A stretch of DNA of 23,336 bases from an uncultured Lachnospiraceae bacterium (GCA_910587495.1 CAJUMT010000024.1:1-23336); one strand, 5' to 3'; shown: positions 15,028-22,724, numbered from the stretch's first letter. A program made the numbers and translations. The notes: a model not told the origin generated them from the sequence alone.

Positions 15028-16518
15028 GTGGGAGATACAAAAAAGGTTCAGGAACAGGATATTAATCAACTGTTAAAAATACGCAGGGATAAGCTTGCGG
15101 AGCTTCAAACGGCAGGCAAAGACCCTTTTGTGATTACAAAGTATGATGTGACCCATCACAGTGCAGATATTAAAGACAATTATGATGCAATGGAAGGCCA
15201 GGCTGTGCGCGTGGCAGGCCGCATTATGCAGAAACGCGTGATGGGAAAGGCTTCTTTTTGCAATGTGCAGGATTTAAAGGGGAATATTCAGTCCTATGTT
15301 GCCAGAGACAGTATAGGCGAAGAAAGTTACAAAGATTTTAAGAAATATGATATAGGCGATCTGGTAGGTATCGAAGGGGAAGTGTTTAAGACGAAGACGG
15401 GAGAGATATCCATTCATGCTTCTTCTGTGACACTCCTCGCTAAAAGCCTTCAGATCCTTCCAGAGAAATATCATGGGCTGACCAATACGGATTTAAGATA
15501 TCGTCAGAGATACACAGACCTGATCATGAACGAAGAAGTGAAAGACACCTTTGTAAAACGCTCTAAGATCATCAGCGCGATCCGCCGTTATTTGGATAGC
15601 CAGGGATTTATGGAAGTGGAGACTCCTATGTTGGTGTCCAATGCAGGCGGCGCAGCGGCGCGTCCCTTTGAAACTCATTACAATGCGTTGGACGAGGATG
15701 TAAAGCTCCGTATCTCTTTGGAACTGTATTTGAAAAGACTGATTGTAGGCGGCATGGAGAGGGTCTATGAGATCGGCAGAGTGTTCCGCAACGAGGGCGT
15801 GGATACCCGGCATAATCCGGAATTTACGCTGATGGAGCTGTATCAGGCATACACAGACTATCATGGTATGATGGATTTGACCGAGAATATGTTCCGGTAT
15901 GTGGCGCAGGAAGTGTTAGGAACTACGCAAGTGCCTTACGGCGACCATATGATTGATCTGGGCAAACCTTTTGAGCGCCTGACTATGATAGACGCTGTAA
16001 AAAAATATGCAGACGTGGATTTCGATCAGGTGGCAGATACGGAAGCTGCTAAAAAATTGGCGGACGAGCATCATATTGAATATGAAGCACGTCACACCAA
16101 AGGTAATATTTTAAGCTTGTTCTTTGAAGAATACTGTGAGGATAAACTGATCCAGCCGACCTTTATTCTGGATCACCCGATTGAAATATCTCCGCTTACC
16201 AAGAAAAAGCCAGATAACCCGGAGCTTGTGGAGCGCTTTGAACTGTTTATTACAGGACGGGAAATGGCCAACGCCTACTCTGAGCTTAATGATCCCATTG
16301 ACCAAAGAGAGCGTTTTGCGGCACAGGAAGCGGCCCTGGCAGCAGGAGATGAGGAAGCGAATACTACGGATGAGGATTTTATGAACGCGCTGGAGATCGG
16401 TATGCCGCCTACAGGGGGTATCGGGTATGGGATCGACAGATTGGTGATGCTTTTGACGAATTCACCGGCTATTCGGGATGTGTTGTTGTTCCCGACGATG
16501 AAAAGCCTTGATAAATAA
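15028..16518 (+). CDS. lysS: Lysyl-tRNA synthetase, class II
   Basis: Charges tRNA-Lys with lysine using ATP. The 496-residue protein has the N-terminal OB-fold anticodon-binding domain (about 50-150, VRVAGRIMQKRVMGKASFCN). The class II catalytic core follows: motif 1 near FMEVETPML, motif 2 VFRNEGVDTRHNPEFTLMEL and motif 3 GIGYGIDRLVMLLTN. I take GTG 15028 as start because AAGAGG (15014-15019) is 8 bp before it; the in-frame GTG at 15019 lies on that Shine-Dalgarno. No T-box leader exists in the 12-bp gap, so regulation comes from the greA promoter. A terminator follows at 16623, and a mobile element begins immediately beyond. Confidence 0.95.
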   Translation: MGDTKKVQEQDINQLLKIRRDKLAELQTAGKDPFVITKYDVTHHSADIKDNYDAMEGQAVRVAGRIMQKRVMGKASFCNVQDLKGNIQSYVARDSIGEESYKDFKKYDIGDLVGIEGEVFKTKTGEISIHASSVTLLAKSLQILPEKYHGLTNTDLRYRQRYTDLIMNEEVKDTFVKRSKIISAIRRYLDSQGFMEVETPMLVSNAGGAAARPFETHYNALDEDVKLRISLELYLKRLIVGGMERVYEIGRVFRNEGVDTRHNPEFTLMELYQAYTDYHGMMDLTENMFRYVAQEVLGTTQVPYGDHMIDLGKPFERLTMIDAVKKYADVDFDQVADTEAAKKLADEHHIEYEARHTKGNILSLFFEEYCEDKLIQPTFILDHPIEISPLTKKKPDNPELVERFELFITGREMANAYSELNDPIDQRERFAAQEAALAAGDEEANTTDEDFMNALEIGMPPTGGIGYGIDRLVMLLTNSPAIRDVLLFPTMKSLDK

Positions 16519-16582
16519 AAGTATCTGAAAAGCCCGGGAATAAAAGAAAGTTTGATGTTGTCTTGCTTCCGTGATGGCAGTT

Positions 16583-16602
16583 TTATCTCAAATTTATCTC
16601 AA
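16583..16602 (+). repeat. Direct repeat TTATCTCAA x2
   Basis: TTATCTCAA occurs at 16583-16591 and again at 16594-16602 (11-bp period) in the short stretch between lysS and the terminator, next to the apparent left edge of the mobile element. It could be part of an attachment region or chance; the other end is not in the window to compare. Confidence 0.35.
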
Positions 16603-16622
16603 TTAAGTTAAATTTTCAAAGA

Positions 16623-16659
16623 AAAAGCCCTTGTTACTGTGAAAGTAGCAGGGGCTTTT
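16623..16659. terminator. Bidirectional terminator between lysS and the element
   Basis: A 16-bp stem (16623-16638 with 16644-16659, two G-T pairs) has a 5-nt loop. It ends in TTTT on the + strand, and the stem starts with AAAA, so it also ends in U on the - strand. It can stop both greA-lysS and the leftward repressor transcript. Confidence 0.85.
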
Positions 16660-16677
16660 GTAGTGGTATCGAATACT

Positions 16678-17598
16678 TTAGTTGTCATCTGGATTTTCTT
16701 CTTTGCCACGATTGTATTCACAATTTATTTCTTCATCAATCTTATCAGAGATTTCATCTTCTGTCATATTATCATATTCATACAAAAAAACAGATTCTTC
16801 GGTTGTAAGTTCTTTCCATTTGTGATCACGCATTAACTTGGCAATTCTTTTCTTTTTAAATTCTCCGCTTTTGATAAGCCGTTCTTTGAAGAGTTTATTT
16901 GCTTCATCTCTATGCTGATTATATACATCTGTTAGAATTTTATCAAGAGTAGATGTTGCTGAATATTTAAGCATTTGTCGGGATATGTCAGGCAGCGTGT
17001 TCCCCTTATTTGGTGTAGCGCCAATAAGTTTATCTTCAACATTAAGCTGTGTTGTCAGTGAGCCACTACCTTTAATTTCAAGGCGTATAATAGAATGATG
17101 CGCTTCTAAGACGTAAGTATAGATAGCGTTTAAAAGCTTTAATAATCTATCGCCGCCATTTAAAATAAGCTTATCAAGCAATTTTTTGATTTCTATAGGA
17201 TAATTTTTAAGCAATCTAATACTTTCATCATTTAAACCTGTTTCAGTGGATGCAGATATAATTCCTCTGTGATAGTCTTCTTGTCTACCTAATAAGTAGC
17301 CCGGTTCGCAATCCAGCAAATCACATATATCTAGCAATATAGAAATACTGTCAGGCATAGAGCGTCCGCCTATCCAGTTAATGATTCTGTGTACCGCATC
17401 AGCTTTGTCTAAATTTGTTTCGCACTCTTTTGCTTTATCAGGCTCGATTTTCTCTAATATCTTGAAAGCTTGATAATTTCTCGCTGTATCAGGATAACGC
17501 TTATCCAATAAATTACTGATTCTGTCTCCAAAAGTTTTACAGAGATTTTTCTCTGCTATTTTCCTGGCTTCACTTCTTTTTACTCTTCCTCTTCCCAT
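16678..17598 (-). CDS. Cro/C1-like phage repressor without visible S24 domain
   Basis: A 306-residue leftward protein at the edge of the element. The N-terminal third contains an XRE/Cro-type DNA-binding region, recognisable from SILLDICDLLDCEPGYLLGR, the usual last helices of phage C1-like domains. The first part (KTFGDRISNLLDKRYPDTAR) is longer than usual, as if carrying an insert. The rest is helical and charged, ending in a very acidic tail (YDNMTEDEISDKIDEEIN). I see no LexA/S24 Ser-Lys peptidase domain and no ImmA protease gene nearby. On the - strand AAGAGGTG precedes the ATG (17596-17598). Palindromes just upstream are likely its operators. The repressor role is inferred from fold and position. 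Confidence 0.72.
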   Translation of the reverse strand: MGRGRVKRSEARKIAEKNLCKTFGDRISNLLDKRYPDTARNYQAFKILEKIEPDKAKECETNLDKADAVHRIINWIGGRSMPDSISILLDICDLLDCEPGYLLGRQEDYHRGIISASTETGLNDESIRLLKNYPIEIKKLLDKLILNGGDRLLKLLNAIYTYVLEAHHSIIRLEIKGSGSLTTQLNVEDKLIGATPNKGNTLPDISRQMLKYSATSTLDKILTDVYNQHRDEANKLFKERLIKSGEFKKKRIAKLMRDHKWKELTTEESVFLYEYDNMTEDEISDKIDEEINCEYNRGKEENPDDN

Positions 17599-17612
17599 GT
17601 TTGCACCTCTTA

Positions 17613-17700
17613 ATGAAATTGTATTTCATGAAATAATAAAAAATATTATTAAAAAATGATTTTACAGTGAATATCAATTTCATTATGAATCATTTATAAT
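17613..17700. promoter_or_regulatory. Divergent operator/promoter region of the element
   Basis: ATGAAAT-TGT-ATTTCAT (17613-17629) overlaps the perfect 12-bp palindrome ATTTCATGAAAT (17623-17634). AATAATA/TATTATT (17632-17650) is a further inverted repeat, and ATTTCATTATGAAT (17677-17690) repeats the same half-site about 55 bp away. Rightward -10 candidates are TATGAA (17684-17689, with TTTACA at 17661-17666 and 17-bp spacing) and TATAAT (17695-17700, poor -35). The outer palindromes would let the repressor cover both its own and the early promoter, as in a phage immunity switch. Confidence 0.65.
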
Positions 17701-17751
17701 GACTATGTCAATACAAGGACGCAAGAAAACGAAGATAAAGGAGAGCGAACA

Positions 17752-17955
17752 ATGAGAAAAAGAGTTGTTGACAACGTCCTTACGGAAGAAAAGACCGGAA
17801 CACTTGAACGTGCCGGTGCAAGATATGGTTTTGGGAGGAATAAAATGAGGACGGTTGCGGAAGATGCTGGTGCAATAATCAAAATCGGGAAGTCTGTCCG
17901 AGTAAATTTTACGATTCTTGACAAATACATGGATGCGTTGGCTGGGAGCGAGTAA
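17752..17955 (+). CDS. DUF6462-like small HTH protein, excisionase-like
   Basis: A 67-residue protein whose core, GFGRNKMRTVAEDAGAIIKI followed by a short basic and hydrophobic C-terminus (LDKYMDAL), matches the small helix-turn-helix family DUF6462 common in Clostridia mobile elements. It is similar in layout to excisionases: helix, recognition helix, then a wing. It is the first rightward gene after the operator region, a usual place for an excisionase or Cro-like regulator. AAAGGAG is 8 bp before ATG 17752. The next ATG follows its stop directly. Excisionase function is inferred. Confidence 0.65.
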   Translation: MRKRVVDNVLTEEKTGTLERAGARYGFGRNKMRTVAEDAGAIIKIGKSVRVNFTILDKYMDALAGSE

Positions 17956-18522
17956 ATGAGTGAACTCTTTAGAGAAGTTAAAAAGAACTTGACCATGCAA
18001 CAGGTAGCTCGACATCTGGGCTTTGAGCCGAACAGGGCCGGATTTATCAAGAGTCCATTTCAGGACGAGCGGACGGCCTCTTGTAAGCTGTACGAGCGCA
18101 GTTTTTACGACTTCAGCACGAGCACGGGTGGAGACCTGATAAGGTTCACTGCTGCCGTGCTGGGCCTCAATAACTGGCAGGCGGTGCGTTATCTGGTGGA
18201 GGCGTTCTCTCTCCCCTATTCGGTATCAGGTTCCAAAGATAACCGGGAGCAGATAAAGAAGCGGGAGCAGGAGAGGAAACGGCAGCAGGAAAAAGAACAG
18301 AGGTTCAAGGCCGCATGGCTTCAGGAAGTGGACAGGCTGAAAAAATGGGAATGTATATTCACGCTGGCAATAGAAAAGCAGGTGTTTCCTCCTATGTCTG
18401 ATTTATGGGCCTACTCCATGAAGGAAATGCAAAAGGTATCATACAGGCTTGATGTGTTATGTCTGACTGGCAGCAGGCGCGAGCGCGAGGAACTTTTAAG
18501 AGAATCGGGGTGGAGTCTTTGA
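17956..18522 (+). CDS. CHC2-type primase zinc-finger-like protein lacking zinc ligands
   Basis: A 188-residue protein. Residues 15-85 follow the DnaG CHC2 fold: VARHLGFEPNRAGF, SPFQDERTASCKLY, FYDFSTSTGGDLIRF and LNNWQAVRYL. The family pattern is C-P-F-H ... F-x-C-F-x-C-G-x-x-G-D. Here the ligands appear replaced: Ser33 and Gln36 for Cys and His, Asp52 and Thr55 for the two Cys. The neighbouring GGD and hydrophobic positions are kept. A charged coiled-coil (about 95-125) follows, then a helical tail. No TOPRIM or other polymerase domain is present. GGGAG (17944-17948) lies 7 bp before ATG 17956, which follows the preceding stop directly. It probably loads or guides the downstream helicase, but priming activity is not shown. 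Confidence 0.6.
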   Translation: MSELFREVKKNLTMQQVARHLGFEPNRAGFIKSPFQDERTASCKLYERSFYDFSTSTGGDLIRFTAAVLGLNNWQAVRYLVEAFSLPYSVSGSKDNREQIKKREQERKRQQEKEQRFKAAWLQEVDRLKKWECIFTLAIEKQVFPPMSDLWAYSMKEMQKVSYRLDVLCLTGSRREREELLRESGWSL

Positions 18523-20018
18523 GGGAGCGGGTATCTGATGCCCTGATGGGTAAAATACGAAGCTTAAAGCCGGAACAATATGAATTAAGTGACAAGGGGG
18601 ATGGGCGGCTATATGCAGATGTTTTCCAGGACTGCCTGCGGTACAATGCCACCGCGCGGGAATGGTATTATTTCAATGGCCGTTACTGGCAGCAGGACAC
18701 GGGCGGCATGATCGCGGAAGGGAAGGCGTGCGAGTTGTCCGACGCACTTCTTGTATATGGCTATGATTTAGAGGACGAGGCCACGAGGCGGGACTATATA
18801 AAGCATGTGGCGCGGATGGGCAGCAGGCGTGTAAGAAAGATTATGATGGATGACAGTCGGCATGTGAACTGTATCGAAAATGCAGATTTAGACAGGGATT
18901 TATATCTGTTTAACTGCCTGAACGGAGTTCTTGATCTCAAAACCTTTGAATTTAAGCCCCATTCACCGGACTATCTCATGACGAAGATTGCCCAGGTGGA
19001 GTATAAGCCTGCTGCCCGGTCCGCTGCATGGGAAAAATTTATTGATGAAGTGCTGCAGGGAGACGCACAGAAAACCGGATATTTGCAGAAACTTCTGGGC
19101 CTCTCTCTGACAGGCGACACAAAAGATGAAAGCTGTTATATGCTGTATGGTCCGAGTACAAGGAACGGAAAAAGCACTTTGTTGGAAACCTATGCTTATA
19201 TGCTTGGAGGGACGGGCGGATACGCTATGAACATGAAGCCGGAGACGCTTGCACAGAGGCAGATCAAGGACGGTAGACAGGCGTCCGGGGATATTGCGAG
19301 GCTGGACGGCTGCCGGTTCCTGAACGTCAGCGAGCCGCCTAAACGGATGGCATTTGACGTTGCTTTACTTAAAAACCTGACAGGGCGGGACACCATAACC
19401 GCGCGGCATCTGCATCAATCAGAATTTCAGTTTACGCCAGTATTCAAATTATTTATTAACACCAATTTTTTGCCCCTCATAACGGATGATACCCTGTTTT
19501 CTTCCGGTCGGCTGAATGTAATCACTTTTAACAGGCATTTTAAACCGGAGGAACAGGACAAGGGACTGAAAGACAGACTAAAAGAACCTGATAACATAAG
19601 CGGGCTTCTGAACTGGTGCTTGACCGGGCTGAAAAGATATTATGTAGAGGGGGCGGTTCCGCCGGAGTCAGTCAAGGCGGCAACGGCTGAATACCGGTCG
19701 AACAGTGATAAGGTGGGGAACTTTATCAGGGACTGCCTGAGGGAATCAAAGAAAAACAGTACGCTTAAAGATGTGTATGAAAAATACGGCGAGTGGTGCA
19801 AGGAAAACGGATTCGGGACAGAAAACAAGGGAAATTTAAAGGATGAACTAAAGGCGAAGGGAATTTTTGCAGAGAAAGGCACTGTAAACGGGAAAACATG
19901 CAAGAACATTGTGAAAAGGTATGTGATCTTTAACGGAGAGTCAGAAGACCAGCAGCAGGCGACGGAAAGCAGACAGTTTATGGATATGGGGGAGCAGGAG
20001 GAAATACCGTTTTTATAG
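18510..20018 (+). CDS. SF3 helicase, P4/D5 phage primase family
   Basis: Replicative helicase of the element, about 502 residues from GTG 18510. After an N-terminal D5_N-like region (about 30-200; WYYFNGRYWQQDT, NGVLDLKTFEF) come the SF3 motifs: Walker A YGPSTRNGKST (about 213-223), motif B near RLDGCRFLNVSEPP and motif C KLFINTNFLP with sensor Asn. The C-terminal winged-helix part (about 400-480) has LKDVYEKYGEWCKENGFG. No AEP or archaeo-eukaryotic primase domain is seen. Starts are uncertain: ATG 18459 has no Shine-Dalgarno and overlaps the preceding gene by 64 nt; GTG 18510 follows AAGAG by 7 bp; TTG 18519 gives a TTGA overlap. The candidate origin follows directly after the stop. Confidence 0.85.
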   Translation: MESLRERVSDALMGKIRSLKPEQYELSDKGDGRLYADVFQDCLRYNATAREWYYFNGRYWQQDTGGMIAEGKACELSDALLVYGYDLEDEATRRDYIKHVARMGSRRVRKIMMDDSRHVNCIENADLDRDLYLFNCLNGVLDLKTFEFKPHSPDYLMTKIAQVEYKPAARSAAWEKFIDEVLQGDAQKTGYLQKLLGLSLTGDTKDESCYMLYGPSTRNGKSTLLETYAYMLGGTGGYAMNMKPETLAQRQIKDGRQASGDIARLDGCRFLNVSEPPKRMAFDVALLKNLTGRDTITARHLHQSEFQFTPVFKLFINTNFLPLITDDTLFSSGRLNVITFNRHFKPEEQDKGLKDRLKEPDNISGLLNWCLTGLKRYYVEGAVPPESVKAATAEYRSNSDKVGNFIRDCLRESKKNSTLKDVYEKYGEWCKENGFGTENKGNLKDELKAKGIFAEKGTVNGKTCKNIVKRYVIFNGESEDQQQATESRQFMDMGEQEEIPFL

Positions 20019-20033
20019 GCTTTTTCTCTCGAA

Positions 20034-20116
20034 TGTGCAAAATGTGCAAAAAAAATGTAAATTCCCTATAAGGCAGTTATTTTTAAAAGTTACATTAAAA
20101 ATGCACAGTTTGCACA
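20034..20116. repeat. Inverted and direct repeats, candidate replication origin
   Basis: TGTGCAAA occurs twice in tandem at 9-bp period (20034 and 20043) and inverted at 20102 (TGCACA) and 20109 (TTTGCACA). The outer 15-bp arms 20034-20048 and 20102-20116 match with one mismatch. The inner ATGTAA/TTACAT arms (20055-20060, 20090-20095) extend the symmetry over a 29-nt AT-rich centre. It lies in the non-coding gap directly after the SF3 helicase. Iteron-like repeats plus an AT-rich core next to a P4-type helicase resemble a phage origin; a hairpin terminator or repressor site is the alternative. Confidence 0.5.
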
Positions 20117-20191
20117 AATGAAGAAAATAAGGGCATTTTCAGAGGGTTTTCCTTATCAGGTTTACACTCTGACGGACTCAAAATAAAGCAG

Positions 20192-20428
20192 ATGGCGGCA
20201 GGATACCGGCAGCAGATGCCGACAGAGTTTCAATTTTTCTCTGACTGCTGGAATTTTTACGGCAGATTTTACGAAGCAGAGAACAATAGCGAATACTGGG
20301 AGAAGGCAGTCAACGAGTCGGCGGCGATCAATGAGAAATATAAAAGCCCGCTGTGCAAAGATTTGTTGGTGGCGATTATGCGGGAATTGCAGAGGAAAGG
20401 AGAGGCGGCAGCAGGTGAAAGAGTTTAA
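20192..20428 (+). CDS. Small hypothetical protein
   Basis: A 78-residue acidic, helical protein (MAAGYRQQMPTEFQFFSDCW at the start, NESAAINEKYKSPLCKDLLV later). I do not recognise it. It resembles in size the short unknown proteins found beside phage helicases. Only a weak Shine-Dalgarno (AAAG) precedes ATG 20192, and an in-frame ATG at 20216 is a possible alternative. Its last 14 nt overlap the nuclease gene, which suggests coupling. Confidence 0.55.
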   Translation: MAAGYRQQMPTEFQFFSDCWNFYGRFYEAENNSEYWEKAVNESAAINEKYKSPLCKDLLVAIMRELQRKGEAAAGERV

Positions 20429-20942
20429 ATATTCTGTTGAGCAGATCAAAAAGATGCTTAAAGAAATGATTGTGTTGGTGGATTCCAGAGAGCAGAAGAA
20501 CGCGCACATTCTGGAATACTTCCAGCGTCAGGGGATTCCTTATGAGGTTGAAAAGCTGGACTACGGAGATTATTCCTGTAAGCTTCCAGCGTCGGCAGCA
20601 GGCCGGGACATTTATTTTCATGATTCAATCGTAATCGAGAGGAAAAACAGCCTGGAAGAGATAAGCGGGAATTTATCCAAAGGGCGGGAGCGGTTCGAGG
20701 CGGAATTTCTGAAAGCCAGGAACGCCGGAGCGAAAATTTATTTGATGATCGAGTCACCGCTGGGCTATACCGGAATTATCACGCATGGATACAAGACAGG
20801 AATGAAACCGGCTGCTTTTATGGCTTCTCTGAAAACATGGGAACATAGATTTGACGCAAATGTACAGTTTATCGCGCCGGAGTACTCAGGCTATTACATA
20901 GCGTCAACGCTGCAATATTTTGTCCGGGAGGCGCTGCGGTAA
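20415..20942 (+). CDS. ERCC4-type nuclease
   Basis: A 175-residue structure-specific nuclease. The fold is marked by IVLVDSREQKNAHILEYF (Asp-Ser-Arg), then LDYGDYSC and IVIERKNSLEEISGNLSKGR. These give the XPF/Mus81-type G-D-x-n-E-R-K core, with Glu rather than Asp after ERK-x3 (ERKNSLEE). YLMIESPLGY and TLQYFVREALR complete the alpha/beta fold. It probably acts on branched or single-strand DNA made during phage replication or recombination. GTG 20415 has AAGGAG 12 bp upstream (20397-20402); internal ATGs at 20454 and 20466 are other candidates but would cut into the first strand. It follows the helicase and candidate origin in the same direction. Confidence 0.78.
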   Translation: MKEFKYSVEQIKKMLKEMIVLVDSREQKNAHILEYFQRQGIPYEVEKLDYGDYSCKLPASAAGRDIYFHDSIVIERKNSLEEISGNLSKGRERFEAEFLKARNAGAKIYLMIESPLGYTGIITHGYKTGMKPAAFMASLKTWEHRFDANVQFIAPEYSGYYIASTLQYFVREALR

Positions 20943-20959
20943 ATGACAGGAGGAACAAA

Positions 20960-21208
20960 ATGAATCGAAGAAAAACCATAAAAGAACGAATATTTGTTGC
21001 AGAAGATTTACGGCAGTTTGAAGGCTGGGAGGTTCGGAAGATTAACACATCGGAGCGCAGGCCGGGAATTATTTTACAGAATCCCAATACAGGAGAAAAA
21101 CGGAAACTTCAATTTCAGGAAAGCGTCTTTGATGGTGAGAAGATGATGGTGATTAAGGGTAAAAGGCAACTTACAGCAAAATTGCCGATTGATAAAAAAG
21201 GAGAGTGA
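20960..21208 (+). CDS. Small hypothetical protein, basic
   Basis: An 82-residue basic protein with beta-strand-like repeats (GWEVRKINTSERRPGIILQN, TGEKRKLQFQESVFDG). CAGGAGG (20947-20953) is 6 bp before ATG 20960, a strong site, so it is very likely expressed. No family is recognised. The next gene follows within 6 nt of its stop. Confidence 0.6.
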   Translation: MNRRKTIKERIFVAEDLRQFEGWEVRKINTSERRPGIILQNPNTGEKRKLQFQESVFDGEKMMVIKGKRQLTAKLPIDKKGE

Positions 21209-21214
21209 ATTAAC

Positions 21215-21844
21215 ATGAGCAATATTTCGAGTAATGCGGGGAAAGGTTCATTTATGCGTAAAACGTGGGAGGAATTGAAGCAGGCAGGATGTCCCGCTAT
21301 GCCATTATCAGAGATTCAAAACTTTATTGAAGGCGGTGATAAAATGCTGACACGGGAAGAAGTGCAGGATTGCATTATGGGGTACTTTAACAGAAAATTA
21401 CAAATCGTTATTGATGAGGATAGTGGCGAGCCTGTGACAATATGGCGATCAGCTCCGATGAAAGGAGAACTTGCGGCAGCGCTGGGGATTGATGAAACTA
21501 CGCTGTGTCGATATGTAAGCGGAAAGTATAATGGACGCGAATATATTAACGGGGGGACAAGAGGGCGTATAAGCCCGTCTGACTTTGACCTTGTCAGAAA
21601 AGCATACCAGATTATTACAATCTTTTATGAATCTAAATTATCAGAAAACCGAAATCCTGCCGGGATCATCTACTGGTTAAATAATGCTCTTAATGAAAAA
21701 TGGAGCAATGAACAATCATTCAAGATTACGGCGGAAGAAAATAATTCCAATATGCCGGAAATGACGCGCGAGGAAATTCGTGCCCGCTACCGCGCCCAGG
21801 AAGAGTTCCGGGAAAAGCCACAGCTTCCGGAGGGGCTGGACTAA
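21215..21844 (+). CDS. Hypothetical protein with HTH, possibly terminase-small-subunit-like
   Basis: A 209-residue protein. The middle has a helix-turn-helix-like segment (KGELAAALGIDETTLCRYVS, about 78-97). It is followed by helical parts (FDLVRKAYQIITIFYESKLS) and AGIIYWLNNALNEKWS, a pattern reminiscent of phage DNA-packaging small subunits (HTH, then oligomerisation helices, then the A-x-x-x-x-L-x-N-x-x-x-W motif). The C-terminus is charged (REEIRARYRAQEEFREKPQL). No large subunit is seen before the window ends, so this is tentative; a DNA-binding regulator is equally possible. AAGGAG lies 11 bp before ATG 21215; ATG 21254 with GAAAGG 7 bp upstream is another start. Confidence 0.55.
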   Translation: MSNISSNAGKGSFMRKTWEELKQAGCPAMPLSEIQNFIEGGDKMLTREEVQDCIMGYFNRKLQIVIDEDSGEPVTIWRSAPMKGELAAALGIDETTLCRYVSGKYNGREYINGGTRGRISPSDFDLVRKAYQIITIFYESKLSENRNPAGIIYWLNNALNEKWSNEQSFKITAEENNSNMPEMTREEIRARYRAQEEFREKPQLPEGLD

Positions 21845-21940
21845 GTAAAGCGTATGCTAAAAAATAATAAGGGACCACCGCAAATATTTTAGAACATATT
21901 TTAACAAATAGTTTGATTTTTAGAAAGCGAGGAATAAAGA

Positions 21941-22228
21941 ATGAATAATTACGATGCAATACAGATAACAGAATCCAACCGTCGCCGTAACAATGTTAGG
22001 GCATGTAGGGTAGTTGAGATTAATAGAGAACGTGGTCTGTTGTGTAGGTTGCCATGGGGAACGGATGAAATTTGGATGAAGCCGCGAGATTTCGAGGTCG
22101 TACCATATAAAACAGGGGACTGGGTTGACCTGATGCTTGAAACCATCAGTACCCATAATCATATAAGTGTCAGATCGGCGCAATATATCGGGAAGACTCC
22201 GGCAACTTTTATTCCTGAGAATAATTAA
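21941..22228 (+). CDS. Small hypothetical protein
   Basis: A 95-residue protein that looks like a small beta-barrel (RACRVVEINRERGLLCRL, KPRDFEVVPYKTGDWVDLML). No family is recognised. GCGAGGA about 8 bp before ATG 21941 supports translation. A 96-bp AT-rich gap without a clear promoter separates it from the preceding gene. Confidence 0.5.
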   Translation: MNNYDAIQITESNRRRNNVRACRVVEINRERGLLCRLPWGTDEIWMKPRDFEVVPYKTGDWVDLMLETISTHNHISVRSAQYIGKTPATFIPENN

Positions 22229-22245
22229 CCAGATAAGGCATACAA

Positions 22246-22304
22246 GGCGGCTGGGAGTGCAATACAGCCGCCGGAAGCATTCAGACGATACTTTTTATTA
22301 TAAT
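22246..22304 (+). promoter_or_regulatory. GC-rich hairpin and possible -10 element
   Basis: GGCGGCTG (22246-22253) pairs perfectly with CAGCCGCC (22265-22272) across an 11-nt loop, a terminator-like hairpin without a T-run right behind it. A TATAAT at 22299-22304 could be a -10 for the next gene, but I see no matching -35 at 17 bp. Confidence 0.45.
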
Positions 22305-22361
22305 GTTCTTTCAAGATAGAGGAATAACTGTTAAAACAAGCATAGAGAGGGGAAAGAGGTA

Positions 22362-22724
22362 ATGACATTTCAAGCAGCATTAGAAAATCTGGTGAGCAAA
22401 TATGAGATATACGGTTATGATCGAAAGTTTTTATCAGATCAATTAAAAGATGGGGTTTTGAATGAGGGCTTTTCTGTAAACGTCGCCTACAATGGTCTGC
22501 GGATGGTTCTGGCAGAACAGACAGGCGAACATGAGTTGTTTTCTATAGAAGATGTGATGGAGATAACGGGCGAGAGCAGAGAGACAATTGTGGGACAGAT
22601 AGAGCAGTACAGGGAGGAGCTGGAGGCAGCAGGCGAGGACCCGGACAGTTATTTTATACCAACGGAACCAGCGACAAAGAAAACGCTTTTCTTTCCAGGC
22701 GGTGCATCAGATTTTAAATCTTAA
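22362..22724 (+). CDS. Hypothetical protein, acidic
   Basis: A 120-residue very acidic protein. It contains an HTH-like piece (LFSIEDVMEITGESRETIVG, about 60-80) followed by REELEAAGEDPDSYF. The family is unknown. GAGAGGGG (22345-22352) is 9 bp before ATG 22362, a strong site. It is the last clear coding gene before about 410 nt of non-coding DNA. Confidence 0.6.
   Translation: MTFQAALENLVSKYEIYGYDRKFLSDQLKDGVLNEGFSVNVAYNGLRMVLAEQTGEHELFSIEDVMEITGESRETIVGQIEQYREELEAAGEDPDSYFIPTEPATKKTLFFPGGASDFKS

Noticed and set aside
20034..20050. Beginning of a CRISPR-like array
   Set aside because: Only two short tandem copies at 9-bp period, no spacers and no cas genes.
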